NCBI RefSeq assembly: GCF_016428595.1
Contig: NZ_JAELVQ010000020.1
Location: 1 to 56,835 of the forward strand
Reading direction: 5' to 3'
Length of the DNA stretch: 56,835 bases
From: Snuella sedimenti
GTDB taxonomy: Bacteria > Bacteroidota > Bacteroidia > Flavobacteriales > Flavobacteriaceae
Every line of letters begins with the position of its first letter. Position 1 is the first letter of the stretch. The translations under genes were made by a program, and so were the position numbers. A model generated the notes under the pieces. The model was not told where the DNA came from. It was given only the letters and a program-made list of their open reading frames with translations, and did not search any database. Positions 1-7,718 of this stretch are shown one piece after another.

Positions 1-1
1 C

Positions 2-100
2 ACTTTTGACAAAACACCTATAAATGAGTTGTTTATGGAAAATAAAATCAATCAAAAATTCAAAGAACAACCTAATTTATTCAATAACAATGAATTATAA
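2..100 (+). CDS. C-terminal tail of an unidentified gene (5' end outside window)
   Basis: The window opens inside a reading frame whose last 32 codons are visible and which stops with TAA at 98-100. The tail is hydrophilic, rich in Asn, Lys and Gln, and ends in NNNEL. It is too short and too low in complexity to assign a family. It could also be a chance open frame in AT-rich DNA. The following 500 bases contain only a MITE and intergenic repeats, which fits a gene end here. Confidence 0.4.
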   Translation, partial: TFDKTPINELFMENKINQKFKEQPNLFNNNEL

Positions 101-182
101 ACGCATCACTACTAATTGACAATAATGAGTTCAATTTGAAAATGGTGTTGTTTTTAAGTCTTATCTCTTGACGTTACATTAA

Positions 183-343
183 GAGACTGTTTAAAATTCG
201 TTTTTGAAATTTGTTATAGGTCATTTTTTTGCCAATTAAGGCTTTAAAACCGGAGTTTAGCAGCGCTAAATGAGGATTTTCATAACGAAAAGTGGTGAAA
301 AAAGGGGCATAACAAAACCAAAAGGTGGAATTTAAACAGTCTC
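183..343 (+). mobile_element. MITE copy 1 (161 bp, TAA target duplication)
   Basis: This element starts GAGACTGTTTAAA and ends with the exact reverse complement, TTTAAACAGTCTC. It is flanked by direct TAA triplets at 180-182 and 344-346. The same 161-bp sequence recurs at 12565, 30566 and 45339 with one to four substitutions relative to this copy. An internal inverted repeat (TTTAGC, 3 nt, GCTAAA) can form a hairpin. There is no reading frame large enough for a transposase, so it is non-autonomous. Terminal sequence and TNA duplication resemble IS5-family elements of the IS1031 type (family knowledge); the mobilising transposase is inferred to lie elsewhere in the genome. Confidence 0.9.
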
Positions 344-389
344 TAAAATTATCGCTATTTATTTTGAGTAATTTTAGGTCGTAAATGGT

Positions 390-425
390 TTAATCGAAAA
401 GAATTCCTCGCTCTGCCTCGGGGAT
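390..425 (+). repeat. Intergenic repeat, GAATTCCTC / GCTCTGCCTCGGGG type, copy 1
   Basis: The segment beginning TTAATCGAAAAGAATTCCTC and continuing to the CTCGGGG at about 417-423 recurs at 44077-44113 with a 3-nt insertion and one substitution. Both copies are intergenic. Function is unknown; it looks like a dispersed flavobacterial intergenic repeat. The rest of 345-633 is AT-rich and shows no gene. Confidence 0.6.
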
Positions 426-633
426 AGTTCGTTTCAAGAAACTCTTTATTAACAAGAGGCTACCTGATATTTGATTCTCATTTAGATCTTTGTAGCAATT
501 GTGTACAATAATAACTGATTTAGATAACAACTATAACCATTAACAAGGTGTACTATTAAAATACTTAAACCGAAGAAAAAACTTACCACATAGAATTTTT
601 TTGTAAATTGCGCGAATTATAATACAATTTACT

Positions 634-2235
634 ATGAAAATCAATATTGTTGTTTTTAGAAGGTTTTTTATCCTTTTTACAATGCTATGTGCAGTCTTAA
701 GCTGTGAATACTCTGAACCCCATAAAGATGCTCTTGTAGAAAGTGAAACAATGGGTTCAAGAAGAATAGTGAGGCAGGTAAAAACCTTGTTCGAAGCACA
801 ACGACTTAAGCAGGATAGTAATATTTTTAAAGGAAATTTAACTGTAGATTGGCAATCCCTAAGCATGCAAACAAAAGATAGTACTACCTACTATGTATTT
901 GAAGCACAAACTGTCGAAAAATGGCAGGTGGAGTCTTCCATTCTACAAGATGATATATTTAATGTCATAGCCTTTGTTAACAACAATAATGAAATTGAAG
1001 TTTCGTTATTAAAGATAAAGCCCCACAAAGAAAGTCCTGTTCAGGATTACAGTTTTTTTAATTTAGAGAGTTTTGGTGGGATGTTGTATTTCTATAACCT
1101 AGAAGGAGAACTTCCGCTAATTGCATATTGGGAAGATGGACAAATGGTTGAGAGTATTGAGAATGAGCTCATTCCTAAAAACAAATTGCATTTTTCCACT
1201 GCCAAGTGTGCCCAAAAGGTGGTTAGGGATCTTAAGCTTACCAGCAAGTGTAATTCCCTGGACCCCGATTGCGACAGTAACCCCTTGGATCCCTGTAGAG
1301 GTGGTGGTGGGGGCTATGTACCCGTAGTAACCTATTACTATACCGATTGGTATAAAATATATTCTAATGGCGATAGCGAATATACCTATACACAGTACAA
1401 TGGTAGTACTACAGAGTATGTATATGTGAGCAATCCCGATGGTGGTAATTACAGCCAAAGTGCTTATAGCTACTATAACTATTATGCGAGTGGTAGCGGT
1501 GGCTATTACACTAATACAGCTCCAGAAGCCGTTGCTCCCAAACGGGTTATATTAGATACAACATTCCAGAATAATGACAAGGCAAATTGTACTTTCGAGC
1601 AGTTGTTGGAAAATTCCCAACTTAAACGGCTTTTAAATGACTTTTTTGGTGAGGATGCAGCATATGATCTGTATTTTGAGGTTGTTCCTAATTTAACTTG
1701 TGGAAATAGTGGTGATCCAGAAGGTTGCACGTCAAACAATTTAAAGAGTGAGGGGGCGGTTACTATCAAAATAGACCAAGATTATATCAATGACGTTCAA
1801 ACACCAACTTTATTTATAGCACAAACTATTATTCATGAAGCCATACATGCTAATATGTATTTAGCGATTTACAATCATGTAAATGGGAATTTAGCTAACA
1901 TTCCTGATGTTGATGATTTTCCAGCTATTTATGAAGAGTATAGGGTGCTGAATAATTGGCAGCACGAGTTTATGGCAGACCATTATATAGGACTTATTGC
2001 CCAAGGTTTACAGGAAGTGCACCTCAGGTTAAACGATCAAATCTTTATTGACGATTTGGTAAACAGTTATCCAGATCTTACCTTAGAGGCATTTTATACC
2101 AATTTAGCTTGGATAGGCTTAAATGGTACACAGTCACAAACGACGTATTTAAGTAACCCAGACAATTTGGCTAATTATAGTATATGTTATGAAGCAGCCA
2201 AATCTAATTCAACAAAAACTCCTAATTGTAACTAA
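634..2235 (+). CDS. Tyr-rich lipoprotein with a zinc-metallopeptidase-like C-terminal domain
   Basis: The 533-residue protein starts with a lipoprotein signal peptide (hydrophobic run ending in VLSC), so it is exported and lipid-anchored. Residues about 215-295 form a low-complexity linker: DPDCDSNPLDPC, a Gly run, then many Tyr, Ser and Gly residues. The C-terminal third carries HEAIH (401-405) followed by HEFMAD (444-449), a HExxH plus downstream acidic pattern typical of gluzincin-like zinc peptidases. I infer a surface or periplasmic metallopeptidase; the substrate is unknown. Two bases separate it from the next gene, so they probably share a transcript. A degenerate copy of its last 26 codons plus stop lies at 2699-2779, showing past tandem duplication. 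Confidence 0.75.
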   Translation: MKINIVVFRRFFILFTMLCAVLSCEYSEPHKDALVESETMGSRRIVRQVKTLFEAQRLKQDSNIFKGNLTVDWQSLSMQTKDSTTYYVFEAQTVEKWQVESSILQDDIFNVIAFVNNNNEIEVSLLKIKPHKESPVQDYSFFNLESFGGMLYFYNLEGELPLIAYWEDGQMVESIENELIPKNKLHFSTAKCAQKVVRDLKLTSKCNSLDPDCDSNPLDPCRGGGGGYVPVVTYYYTDWYKIYSNGDSEYTYTQYNGSTTEYVYVSNPDGGNYSQSAYSYYNYYASGSGGYYTNTAPEAVAPKRVILDTTFQNNDKANCTFEQLLENSQLKRLLNDFFGEDAAYDLYFEVVPNLTCGNSGDPEGCTSNNLKSEGAVTIKIDQDYINDVQTPTLFIAQTIIHEAIHANMYLAIYNHVNGNLANIPDVDDFPAIYEEYRVLNNWQHEFMADHYIGLIAQGLQEVHLRLNDQIFIDDLVNSYPDLTLEAFYTNLAWIGLNGTQSQTTYLSNPDNLANYSICYEAAKSNSTKTPNCN

Positions 2236-2237
2236 AC

Positions 2238-2681
2238 ATGAAAAAGTCAATTTGTTTAATAATTAGTATTTTATTTGTGATGTTAAGCTTAAGCTTTATG
2301 GTTAGAAGATCACAAATTGAACAGCCTCTTTATTTTTATTTTAATGCCCAAGATAGCTTGATGTCAAAAAAATATAGCGGTTATGACAAAATAACCAGTA
2401 AGGGTATAGGTAGTCTGAAATACATTTATTTGCTTGAAAATGACAATATAATTTTTACACCCAAGGAAAAAGGAGATAATCCTAAAAGATTACAAATTGC
2501 ATCAAAAGATACCCTTGGCTTCAACGTAAAAACTATAAAATGGCTTAAAAACTATAATGGTATTCAAAGAGATTCTATCTTTTTGAGAAAAGGAAACAGA
2601 AAGTATTATGTTATAGAAAAGCAAGCTTCAGATAACAAATTGTATATGGTTGAAGTAGTTTTTATGCAAGAAACAGAATAA
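2238..2681 (+). CDS. Small exported or membrane-anchored protein, partner of the metallopeptidase-like lipoprotein
   Basis: The 147-residue product begins MKK followed by a hydrophobic stretch (about residues 4-22), acting as signal peptide or N-terminal anchor. The remainder is a mixed, Lys- and Tyr-rich domain that I do not recognise. It starts two bases after the stop of the preceding gene, so translational coupling is likely. A truncated frame at 2876-3010 has a similar start (signal segment, then a DTLFILFDQKKDGM stretch comparable to the PLYFYFNAQDSLMSKK stretch here), suggesting that both genes were once duplicated together. An inhibitor or immunity role is only a guess from the gene order. 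Confidence 0.65.
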   Translation: MKKSICLIISILFVMLSLSFMVRRSQIEQPLYFYFNAQDSLMSKKYSGYDKITSKGIGSLKYIYLLENDNIIFTPKEKGDNPKRLQIASKDTLGFNVKTIKWLKNYNGIQRDSIFLRKGNRKYYVIEKQASDNKLYMVEVVFMQETE

Positions 2682-2698
2682 TGATTTTGAACTTTTGT

Positions 2699-2779
2699 AA
2701 TCTAGATAATTAGACTAATTACAGTATAAGCTATGAGGCGGACAGGGCAAATTCTAATAAAAGCCCTAACTGCAATTAG
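2699..2779 (+). pseudogene. Degenerate C-terminal remnant of a second metallopeptidase-like lipoprotein gene
   Basis: Translated in one frame this segment gives NLDN*TNYSISYEADRAN and ends SPNCN*. The intact gene ends PDNLANYSICYEAAKSN through to TPNCN*. Alignment is nearly residue for residue but with an in-frame stop (TAG at 2711-2713) and no upstream coding sequence. It is the tail of a decayed paralogous copy. The following ACATGAAA also mimics the junction after the intact gene (AACATGAAA). Confidence 0.75.
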
Positions 2780-2875
2780 ACATGAAATCAGCCATAACAA
2801 TTCTTGGTGCCAACAGTGAGTTTAATAGCGAATTACAATTACATCTAACGGATAAGAATAATAAGATTTAAACAG

Positions 2876-3010
2876 ATGAAGCGCATGGAAAAATTTATGT
2901 TATTTGCCATACTGCTTTTGCCTTTTCATAGCTGTTTGTCACAACAGCATAAGAGAGATACACTCTTTATCCTTTTTGACCAGAAAAAAGATGGCATGAA
3001 GTTACCTTAA
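2876..3010 (+). pseudogene. Truncated 44-codon frame, probable remnant of the small partner gene
   Basis: ATG at 2876 opens a frame encoding an N-terminal signal-like segment (MEKFMLFAILLLPFHSC) then a short hydrophilic part ending KLP before TAA. The layout and the DTLFILFDQKKDGM stretch resemble the start of the gene at 2238-2681. It directly follows the remnant at 2699-2779, matching the order of the intact pair. No continuation is visible up to 3158. It could instead be an intact tiny lipoprotein gene, but the context favours decay. Confidence 0.45.
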
Positions 3011-3045
3011 TGTTTTAAACTTTAATTGCCTCCTGCTAAGTTTCT

Positions 3046-3096
3046 GAAAATCATGTCATATTAGGTGAGATTCCTAAGGAATATAGCGTCGAAATC
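3046..3096 (+). repeat. Intergenic repeat, GAAAATCATGTCA ... CGAAATC type, copy 1
   Basis: GAAAATCATGTCA, a short hairpin (ATTCC-TA-AGGAAT) and a terminal TCGAAATC reappear in the same order and spacing at 5834-5884. Both copies lie between genes. It resembles the dispersed intergenic repeats common in Flavobacteriaceae. No coding potential. Confidence 0.55.
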
Positions 3097-3158
3097 GGTT
3101 GTGTCAAACGCATCTTTAAATAGGATAATGTAGAAAATTATAATTTGAAAATACCCCT

Positions 3159-3746
3159 ATGAAGAAATTAAAACATATAATTATTGTACTCATCTTGATT
3201 GTTAATACGTCATGTAGTTACAGTAAGGTTTCTCAAGATCAAATAGATATTTACAATTTAGTAATAGACAAGGAAATCGTTCCTCTGATGCCCCCACCAA
3301 AATTTGGAGATAATTCAGGAATGTCAGAACGTGTAAAAGATTCGTTGAGAGCGATTAAATTTAAGGTTGCTGTGTCAAACCGTCTGGAATTATATAACGA
3401 TAAATCATTTAATATTTTTGGTTTTGAACATTATAAAACAGCAAGAGAAGATTTATTGGCAAATAAAAATCATTTATTGATTAACCGAGAATGGACAAAA
3501 ACGAATTTAGGACATACCATAAAAATAGTCGATTTAAACAAATTAGATAAAGAGCACGTTTTTAAAGAATACTATAGATTGGTTTTTTTGTCCAATGTTG
3601 GGTTTAATAAAACAAAAGATAAGGCATTGGTTGTTATAGGTTTGAAGTATGGTGGAAAATTATCTGGTAAGGAAAAACTTTATATGTTGGAAAAGGTTGA
3701 TGGGAAGTGGAGAGTAAAGAATGAAAAAACGATTTCTATATCATAA
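3159..3746 (+). CDS. Lipoprotein of unknown function, tandem paralogue A
   Basis: The 195-residue product has a lipoprotein signal peptide (MKK, hydrophobic core, TSC at about residues 18-20). The mature part contains a short Pro-rich stretch (LMPPPKF) near residue 45 and ends with a GGKLSGKEKLYMLEKVDGKW module. The next gene shares both features in the same order (LMPPPPP near its N-terminus, GKISGGVNLYILEKINNKW at its end), so the two are paralogues. I do not recognise the family. The C-terminal module, with alternating hydrophobic residues and a conserved LEK..KW, may be a small beta-rich domain. Cell-envelope location is inferred from the signal. Confidence 0.7.
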   Translation: MKKLKHIIIVLILIVNTSCSYSKVSQDQIDIYNLVIDKEIVPLMPPPKFGDNSGMSERVKDSLRAIKFKVAVSNRLELYNDKSFNIFGFEHYKTAREDLLANKNHLLINREWTKTNLGHTIKIVDLNKLDKEHVFKEYYRLVFLSNVGFNKTKDKALVVIGLKYGGKLSGKEKLYMLEKVDGKWRVKNEKTISIS

Positions 3747-3802
3747 AATTCGGTTGGTTCAACCCGTAAATAAATTAAAAAATGCCTATAATGCGATTAA
3801 TT

Positions 3803-4441
3803 ATGAAACTCTTATTGATAACATTACTGGCTTTAGTTATCAGTTGTTCTTCTAGCCAAACAGCTAAAAATGAAGCATTAAATGTAATTGCTGTAGTTTA
3901 CAAGCGTATACCTAAAATGTTAATGCCACCTCCGCCGCCACTAACTAATAGTGAGGTTAAGGAAGAAAACAACATAAACTATGCTCAGCTCAAACCCCTT
4001 AAATTCACTTACGCAATACATGATCATTTTGTTTATTTTAATTTTGATTATGTAAGTGGTATTTTTAATCGATTTCATCCTGCAAAATCAAAGGAATTAT
4101 TCGAAGAAAAAGCTTTAGACAGTTCTTACATGGAATTAGTAAAAGGTTTGTCTAGAGATAAATCAGAGCAGAAGATTGACAAAGCGAAGCTTATTAAAAG
4201 TGCCGATGAGGATTTAATTTTTTGGAATAAGCAGACTATTAGCAGACAAGAAAAGGCAGATACTAATATTTCTGGAATCATCAGTTTTTCCAAAGTATCA
4301 TTTAATGATAATCTTACCAGAGCAGCGATAGTTGTTGGCGATTATTTCGGAAAAATTAGTGGTGGCGTTAATCTATATATTTTAGAGAAAATAAATAACA
4401 AATGGGAGGTGAAGTTTAGTAAAACATTAGAAATCTCTTGA
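3803..4441 (+). CDS. Lipoprotein of unknown function, tandem paralogue B
   Basis: Starting at ATG 3803 gives a 212-residue product with a clean lipoprotein signal (MKLLLITLLALVISC); in-frame ATGs at 3782 and 3791 would only add a few residues ahead of it. A Pro-rich motif LMPPPPPL lies about 25 residues into the mature protein and the C-terminus carries the same GKISGG..LYILEK..NKW module as its upstream neighbour. The middle differs, with a longer charged insert containing SRDKSEQKIDKAK. The 56-base gap suggests co-transcription. Function unknown. Confidence 0.7.
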   Translation: MKLLLITLLALVISCSSSQTAKNEALNVIAVVYKRIPKMLMPPPPPLTNSEVKEENNINYAQLKPLKFTYAIHDHFVYFNFDYVSGIFNRFHPAKSKELFEEKALDSSYMELVKGLSRDKSEQKIDKAKLIKSADEDLIFWNKQTISRQEKADTNISGIISFSKVSFNDNLTRAAIVVGDYFGKISGGVNLYILEKINNKWEVKFSKTLEIS

Positions 4442-4478
4442 AATAAACAAAGGAATAGAGTAGGTGAAACTTAAATGG

Positions 4479-4510
4479 TCTCTTGATTACATTAAAATTA
4501 TCGCTATTTT
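4479..4510 (+). repeat. Paralogous empty insertion site matching the flanks of MITE copy 1
   Basis: The 23 bases TTACATTAAAATTATCGCTATTT are preceded by TCTCTTGA. The same sequence flanks MITE copy 1 at 164-182 and 344-366, where it is interrupted by the element plus one duplicated TAA. This copy is what the site looked like before insertion. It sits just upstream of the L-2-hydroxyglutarate oxidase gene, so the region around that start has been duplicated, with the lipoprotein genes between the two copies. Confidence 0.8.
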
Positions 4511-4520
4511 CAAGCAGTAA

Positions 4521-5756
4521 ATGTTCTCTGCTTTGGAAACTCAAAAAATATATGATATTACTATTGTTGGCGGTGGGATTGTTGGGGCTGCATCGGCTTA
4601 TAAATTACAACTTAAATACCCCAATTTAAAGCTTTTGCTCATTGAAAAGGAAGAGCGTCTGGCAGCGCATCAAACTGGCAATAATTCCGGCGTTATCCAT
4701 TCGGGACTCTACTATAAGCCTGTTTCGGCTAAAGCTAAAAATTGTGTCGATGGGCGTAAGCAGTTGGTGCAGTTTGCTAAAACCTATGGTATAAAACATG
4801 AAGTATGTGGCAAAGTGGTTGTTGCTGTCAATGAATCGGAGTTGCCCTTTATGGATAAGATTTTTAACAATGGTTTAGCTAATAATACCGAGGGTATCGA
4901 AAAAATAGATGCCAATCAGCTAAAAGATATTGAGCCTCATGTAAAAAGTATTGGCGGTATATGGGTGCCCTGTACCGGTATTATCGATTTTAAGGGCGCT
5001 ACCGAAAAGCTGGCAGAATTGGTCTTGGCAAAACAATCCGAAAGTAATATAGTGCTTGGGGAGGAAGTAGAATCTTTTATTCATGGCAGTGCTACAAGTT
5101 TGGTTATTACCAACAAAAATAAGTACCAAACAAAGCACCTCATATTTTGTGGAGGCTTGCAAGCCGATCGTTTGGCTAAAAGAGACCATGTAAAACTCAG
5201 GGAAAAGGTAGTTGGTTTTCGTGGCGATTATTATAATTTAACCGAACAGGCTAAAGACAAGGTCAAGAATTTAATTTACCCCATACCCAATCCCGCATTT
5301 CCATTTTTAGGAGTACATTTTACCCGTATGGTCAATGGCGATGTAGAATGCGGCCCCAATGCTGTTATGACGTTTAAAAGAGAAGGCTATGGTAAGACCG
5401 ATTTTAATATAAAGGATACTTTGGATGCCCTTACTTATTCCGGGACATGGAACTTGTTGTTCAATAACTCCCGGTTTGCCGTAAATGAATACCGAAGGGC
5501 CTTTTCAAAAAAACTGTTTTTAAAAACTTTACAACGACTCATACCAACTTTGACTATCGACGATATTGAACCCGGAAGGGCTGGTGTACGTGCCATGCTG
5601 CTCAAAAAAGACGGTCGTATGGAAGATGATTTTCGGATTGCTTACAACGGCAAAAGCATTCACGTGTTAAACGCACCTTCGCCCGCAGCCACAGCCTGTT
5701 TGTCCATTGCAGACAGTATTATAGAAAAGGCAGGGGTGTATTTCAATCTGGATTAA
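4521..5756 (+). CDS. lhgO: L-2-hydroxyglutarate oxidase (FAD-dependent)
   Basis: The 411-residue protein is a DAO-family flavoenzyme that oxidises L-2-hydroxyglutarate to 2-oxoglutarate, removing a dead-end product of central metabolism and feeding electrons to the quinone pool in homologues. A Rossmann motif GGGIVG occurs at 17-22, followed by HQTGNNSGVIHSGLYY (about 51-66), a hallmark of this family. The C-terminal part has GRAGVRAM and a final AAT region typical of FAD closure. Length fits the family. It stands alone, with intergenic repeats on either side; start ATG 4521 is the first good candidate. Confidence 0.9.
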   Translation: MFSALETQKIYDITIVGGGIVGAASAYKLQLKYPNLKLLLIEKEERLAAHQTGNNSGVIHSGLYYKPVSAKAKNCVDGRKQLVQFAKTYGIKHEVCGKVVVAVNESELPFMDKIFNNGLANNTEGIEKIDANQLKDIEPHVKSIGGIWVPCTGIIDFKGATEKLAELVLAKQSESNIVLGEEVESFIHGSATSLVITNKNKYQTKHLIFCGGLQADRLAKRDHVKLREKVVGFRGDYYNLTEQAKDKVKNLIYPIPNPAFPFLGVHFTRMVNGDVECGPNAVMTFKREGYGKTDFNIKDTLDALTYSGTWNLLFNNSRFAVNEYRRAFSKKLFLKTLQRLIPTLTIDDIEPGRAGVRAMLLKKDGRMEDDFRIAYNGKSIHVLNAPSPAATACLSIADSIIEKAGVYFNLD

Positions 5757-5833
5757 AATGGTTAAGGGTTATAATAGAAATTTAAATGGGTTTAAGGACG
5801 TTTTTTGCTTTGGTTAACGGACAGTCTTTGAAT

Positions 5834-5884
5834 GAAAATCATGTCAGGTTGAGTGGAATCCCGAAGGGATTTTGTATCGAAATC
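5834..5884 (+). repeat. Intergenic repeat, GAAAATCATGTCA ... CGAAATC type, copy 2
   Basis: Same framework as 3046-3096: GAAAATCATGTCA, then a hairpin (AATCCC-GA-AGGGATT here) and TATCGAAATC. Arms of the hairpin differ between copies but pairing is kept, which argues that the structure matters. No gene is visible between 5757 and 5957. Confidence 0.55.
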
Positions 5885-5957
5885 AAATGATTTTATTATA
5901 TCAAGTTCAAAATAGCTAATTTTCGCTTCAATAAAAAAAGTCAAGATAAGTTCATTG

Positions 5958-6146
5958 TTATTTTTTTAAGTTGTCGACAATTCTTTTCATAGTAAAAACA
6001 ACATTCTGAATATCTTTTTTGTCAAAAATGTCTTCTTCAATGTAAAACAACATCTCAACTCCCAAATCTAAGTATTTTGCAAATTCTTCTGGAGATAAGG
6101 AGCAATTGTCAATTAGTTTAGAAAAATCTATTTCTTGGTTTCTCAT
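5958..6146 (-). CDS. Small protein of unknown function, divergent from an XRE regulator
   Basis: The 62-residue acidic product (MRNQEIDF ... VDNLKK) has no signal peptide or membrane segment and I do not recognise the family. In-frame ATGs at 6158 and 6167 would lengthen it slightly; a strong promoter on this strand (boxes at 6203-6206 and 6177-6184) places the transcript start near 6170, which favours 6146 or 6158. It is transcribed away from the XRE gene. The palindrome TTGACTTGTCAA overlaps its -33 box, so the XRE protein may repress it. A toxin-antitoxin or sensor-regulator relation is possible but unproven. Confidence 0.55.
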   Translation of the reverse strand: MRNQEIDFSKLIDNCSLSPEEFAKYLDLGVEMLFYIEEDIFDKKDIQNVVFTMKRIVDNLKK

Positions 6147-6176
6147 AAAACTTGTCATATATGGCATTAATATATG

Positions 6177-6206
6177 CAAATATAAGTCTTTTCTTGACTT
6201 GTCAAA
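6177..6206 (-). promoter_or_regulatory. Bacteroidetes-type promoter for the small minus-strand gene
   Basis: On the minus strand TTTG (plus 6203-6206) is followed after 18 nt by TATATTTG (plus 6177-6184), a full match to the Bacteroidetes -33/-7 consensus. The predicted start lies near 6170. Confidence 0.6.
6194..6205. promoter_or_regulatory. Candidate operator palindrome between divergent genes
   Basis: TTGAC-TT-GTCAA is a 5-bp inverted repeat with a 2-nt spacer, placed over the -33 box of the minus-strand promoter and just before the XRE start codon. Such a position suits a dimeric XRE-family repressor that controls itself and its neighbour. Binding is inferred. Confidence 0.4.
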
Positions 6207-6216
6207 TATGGCAAAT

Positions 6217-6456
6217 ATGAAAAAGTCAGAAGTTTTAAAAATTGTAGGTCAGAACATAAAAAGAATCCGACTTGAAAAAGGTTTAACTCAGGTGGATTTG
6301 GTTGGTAAAATCGAGGCAAGAATAGATACAACAAACATTTCAAGAATTGAAAAGGGAAGAACTAACGCCACGATTCATACTTTATTCAAGATAAGTCAGG
6401 CTTTAGAAGTTCCTTTGTCGGAAATATGCGATGTACATTTTTATAAAAGCGAATAG
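6217..6456 (+). CDS. XRE-family helix-turn-helix regulator
   Basis: The protein is a single Cro/C1-type HTH domain: KIVGQNIKRIRLEKGLTQVDLVGKIE, then NISRIEKGRTNATIHTLFKISQALEVPLSEI. With ATG 6217 it has 79 residues; ATG 6208 would add three. A longer upstream frame to 6106 exists but would overlap the divergent small gene and its promoter, so it is unlikely to be used. There is no extra ligand-binding domain. It probably binds the palindrome at 6194-6205. Confidence 0.8.
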   Translation: MKKSEVLKIVGQNIKRIRLEKGLTQVDLVGKIEARIDTTNISRIEKGRTNATIHTLFKISQALEVPLSEICDVHFYKSE

Positions 6457-6573
6457 TATTTCTACTTAGACGTTTCAATTACATTTTGTTTCAACATTGC
6501 AAATCAGTTCGTATTTTTTAGAGTCCGTTTTTATTTGTGTTTGAGTGAATTAATTAAAGTTATCTTTACGGCT

Positions 6574-7716
6574 ATGCTACATCCGTCAAAACTACCCCAT
6601 ATAGGCACGACTATTTTTACCGTCATGAATCATCTGGCAAAAAAGTATGATGCTATCAATTTATCGCAGGGATTTCCTGATTTCAGCCCTGATAGGAAGT
6701 TGATCGATCTGGTTACAAAAGCCATGTATTCGGGGTACAACCAATATGCTCCTATGGCAGGAAATATGGAATTACGTGAAGCCATTGCGAAAAAGTATGA
6801 TGTACTGTATAAAAGTAGCTACCATCCCGAAACCGAGATAACGGTTACTGCTGGTGCAACCCAAGCTATTTTTTGTGCCATTTCAGCTTTTGTAAAACCG
6901 GGAGATGAAGTGATTATTTTCCGACCTGCTTACGATTGCTATGAGCCGGCTATAGCTTTAAACGGGGGTAAGGCCATATCTATAACACTCGATGGTCCAG
7001 AGTATCAGGTTAACTGGAACTCTGTAAAAGAAGCGATCAATGATCGCACCAAAATGATTGTCATAAATACACCTCAAAACCCTATAGGGACTATCTTTTC
7101 AGATAAGGACCTGATGCAGTTACAGGCCTTGACGAAAGACACAAATATTATTGTGCTTAGCGATGAGGTGTACGAACATATTGTTTTTGATGGCGCCATT
7201 CATCAGAGTGTCTGTTTATTTCCCGACCTAAAAGCAAGAAGTTTCGTGGCTGCTTCCTTTGGAAAGACCTTTCATAATACCGGATGGAAAGTAGGTTATT
7301 GCTGTGCCCCTAAAGTCTTAATGGATGCGTTTAGAAAAGTACACCAGTTTAATGTATTTTGTATTAACCACCCTACTCAAAAAGCCTTGGCCGATTATCT
7401 TGAAGAGCCAAGTCATTATATGGAGTTGTCCGGTTTCTATCAGAAAAAGCGGGATTTGTTTTTGGATTTAATAAAGCCATCGCGATTCCGTTTTACGCCT
7501 TCCAAGGGAACGTATTTTCAGCTATTGGACTATTCTGCTATCACCCAAGAAGGTGATGTTGACCTCGCAAAACGATTAGTAAAAGAAAAACAGTTGGCTT
7601 CCATACCTCTATCGGTATTTTACAATAAGGACATAAATAATAAAGTACTCCGTTTTTGTTTTGCAAAAACCGATGATACTTTAAAACGTGCAGCAGACAT
7701 CATAAACACGATTTAA
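6574..7716 (+). CDS. Methionine/glutamine-type PLP aminotransferase (class I/II)
   Basis: The 380-residue protein is a fold-type I aminotransferase close to YbdL and kynurenine aminotransferase/glutamine transaminase K. The N-terminal SKLPHIGTTIFTVMNHLA and INLSQGFPDF are characteristic. NTPQNPIG, SDEVYEHI and the PLP-lysine segment SFGKTFHNTGWKVGY are all present. ATG 6574 is chosen because family members begin a few residues before SKLP; the more upstream in-frame start lacks homologous sequence. Two bases separate it from an omega-amidase gene. That pairing is logical: transamination with glutamine or asparagine yields an alpha-keto amide that the amidase hydrolyses. Confidence 0.88.
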   Translation: MLHPSKLPHIGTTIFTVMNHLAKKYDAINLSQGFPDFSPDRKLIDLVTKAMYSGYNQYAPMAGNMELREAIAKKYDVLYKSSYHPETEITVTAGATQAIFCAISAFVKPGDEVIIFRPAYDCYEPAIALNGGKAISITLDGPEYQVNWNSVKEAINDRTKMIVINTPQNPIGTIFSDKDLMQLQALTKDTNIIVLSDEVYEHIVFDGAIHQSVCLFPDLKARSFVAASFGKTFHNTGWKVGYCCAPKVLMDAFRKVHQFNVFCINHPTQKALADYLEEPSHYMELSGFYQKKRDLFLDLIKPSRFRFTPSKGTYFQLLDYSAITQEGDVDLAKRLVKEKQLASIPLSVFYNKDINNKVLRFCFAKTDDTLKRAADIINTI

Positions 7717-7718
7717 CT

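Noticed and set aside
1117-1458. 113-codon minus-strand frame rich in Ile, Gly and Thr
   Set aside because: It is the complement of the Tyr/Gly-rich linker of the lipoprotein gene; its low complexity mirrors that linker.
2782-2868. 28-codon frame after the metallopeptidase remnant
   Set aside because: Too short, no similarity to the partner gene beyond the start codon context; more likely part of the decayed interval than a gene.
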